Shown piece after piece: positions 5,887 through 6,757 of a DNA stretch of 6,757 bases. The DNA is from Rubrobacter sp. (GTDB lineage Bacteria; Actinomycetota; Rubrobacteria; Rubrobacterales; Rubrobacteraceae). The notes beneath the pieces were generated by a model. The model had not been told where the DNA came from, searched no databases, and was given only the letters and a program-made list of their open reading frames with translations. The stretch is taken from contig JACDDK010000056.1 of assembly GCA_013817025.1 (NCBI GenBank), forward strand, positions 1 through 6,757. Direction: 5' to 3'. The position numbers were made by a program, and so were the translations under genes. Position 1 is the first letter of the stretch; every line of letters starts with the position of its first letter.

Positions 5887-6757
5887 GCGCGGCGCGTGAC
5901 TTCGCCGTGAACGAGGATTTTCGGAGTGGATTTATCGCGGTGGTCGGGCGTCCGAACGTTGGCAAGTCCACGCTAGTCAATCGGCTGGTGGGGCGGAAGG
6001 TCTCGATCACCTCGCCCCAACCGCAGACTACGCGCAGTCCGATCCGAGGCGTCCGAAACGGCCCCGATTACCAGGCCGTCTTCGTGGACACCCCCGGCTC
6101 CCAGAAACCTCGCGACACCCTGCGCGCCCGGATGCAGAAACAAGTCACCGACAGCCTCAACGAGTCCGACGCCGTTGTGCTCCTGCTCGACGCGCCACAG
6201 GCGACCGAAGGCGTCGGGAGCGGCGACCGCTACATTGCGGACCTAGTCAATCGCTCCGGCACCCCGGCTATCGTGTGCGTCAACAAGGCGGACCTGCTGC
6301 CCAACCAGGAGGCGGCCCTGCCGATCATCGAAGCCGTCTCGAAATTGGGCGACTGGAAGGAGATATTTCTCCTCAGCGCCACGACCGGCATGAACGTGGA
6401 GCTGCTGATGGACGCGGTGGCGGAGATGTTGCCGCCGGGGCCGCGGTACTTCCCGGACGGTTCGTATACGGATTACCCGGAGAGCCTGATCCTCTCGGAG
6501 TACGTGCGGGAGAAGGCTTTGAACACGCTGCGCGAGGAGGTTCCGCACGCCATCGCCGTCGAGATCGACGAGGTCGAGCGCAAGGAGAACGTCACGGTGG
6601 TGTACGCCATCATCCACGTCGAACGGGCCACGCAGCGCATGATCGTATTGGGCAAGGGCGGTAAGACCATCAAACGCATCGGCACCGAGGCCCGCCACGA
6701 CGTCGAACGCCTGCTCGGCACCCGCATCTACCTGGACCTGAAAGTGAAGGTTAGTCC
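5883..6757 (+). CDS. era: GTPase Era, C-terminus cut by the window end
   Basis: Era is an essential GTPase that binds 16S rRNA near its 3' end during 30S assembly. About 291 codons are present and the frame is open to the last base; compared with the usual 295-305 residues, only about 10-20 residues are missing. G motifs are visible: G1 GRPNVGKST (22-30), G2 PQTTRSPIRG, G3 DTPG, G4 NKADLL and G5 SATTG. The C-terminal KH domain is nearly complete with VLGKGGKTIKRIG and LGTRIYLDLKVKV. After DTPG the usual LHxP stretch reads SQKPRD, a mild difference in switch II. The GTG start sits in the GTGA shared with the cdd stop, with GGAGG at 5874-5878; a later GTG at 5907 lacks a good ribosome binding site. 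Its closeness to ybeY fits their shared role in 16S maturation. Confidence 0.96.
   Translation, partial: MSAARDFAVNEDFRSGFIAVVGRPNVGKSTLVNRLVGRKVSITSPQPQTTRSPIRGVRNGPDYQAVFVDTPGSQKPRDTLRARMQKQVTDSLNESDAVVLLLDAPQATEGVGSGDRYIADLVNRSGTPAIVCVNKADLLPNQEAALPIIEAVSKLGDWKEIFLLSATTGMNVELLMDAVAEMLPPGPRYFPDGSYTDYPESLILSEYVREKALNTLREEVPHAIAVEIDEVERKENVTVVYAIIHVERATQRMIVLGKGGKTIKRIGTEARHDVERLLGTRIYLDLKVKVS

Overview
This 6.8 kb, GC-rich window is one compact block of plus-strand genes. It carries a very widely conserved bacterial housekeeping neighbourhood: [3' end of an upstream gene, possibly rsmE] - HIT protein - YqeY/GatB-like - phoH - pgpH (7TM-HD cyclic-di-AMP phosphodiesterase) - ybeY - dgkA fused to PAP2 - cdd - era (cut by the window end). 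The order phoH-pgpH-ybeY-dgkA-cdd-era is the one known from Bacillus and Clostridia. The GC-rich codons, frequent GTG starts and protein style suggest a deep-branching Actinobacterium such as Rubrobacter or its relatives. That assignment is inference from composition and gene order, not from a marker gene.

Layout. Positions 1-867 hold three tightly packed genes: a partial C-terminus ending at 81, the HIT nucleotide-binding protein starting 1 nt after it, and the YqeY-like gene starting inside the HIT stop codon (GTGA overlap). A 190-nt spacer (868-1057) follows. It is the only sizeable non-coding stretch and holds a perfect 11-bp-arm palindrome and a strong Shine-Dalgarno sequence; a promoter there is plausible but not clear. 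From about 1058 to the window end six genes run on with gaps of 42, 25 and 11 nt or 4-nt GTGA overlaps, so they probably form one transcription unit.

Functions. YbeY (16S rRNA maturation and ribosome quality control), Era (30S assembly GTPase) and PhoH (P-loop NTPase linked to RNA metabolism) are ribosome/RNA genes. PgpH degrades the second messenger c-di-AMP. The DgkA-PAP2 protein is a membrane lipid kinase joined to a lipid phosphatase, probably for undecaprenol carrier recycling. Cdd is pyrimidine salvage. No mobile elements, CRISPR arrays, tRNAs, rRNAs or phage genes are visible.

I see no clearly undescribed system. The points most worth a second look are the kinase-phosphatase fusion with its non-standard PAP2 motifs, the palindrome at 912-935, the absence of a normally spaced canonical start codon for phoH, and an alternation of G-ending and C-ending codons along the operon.
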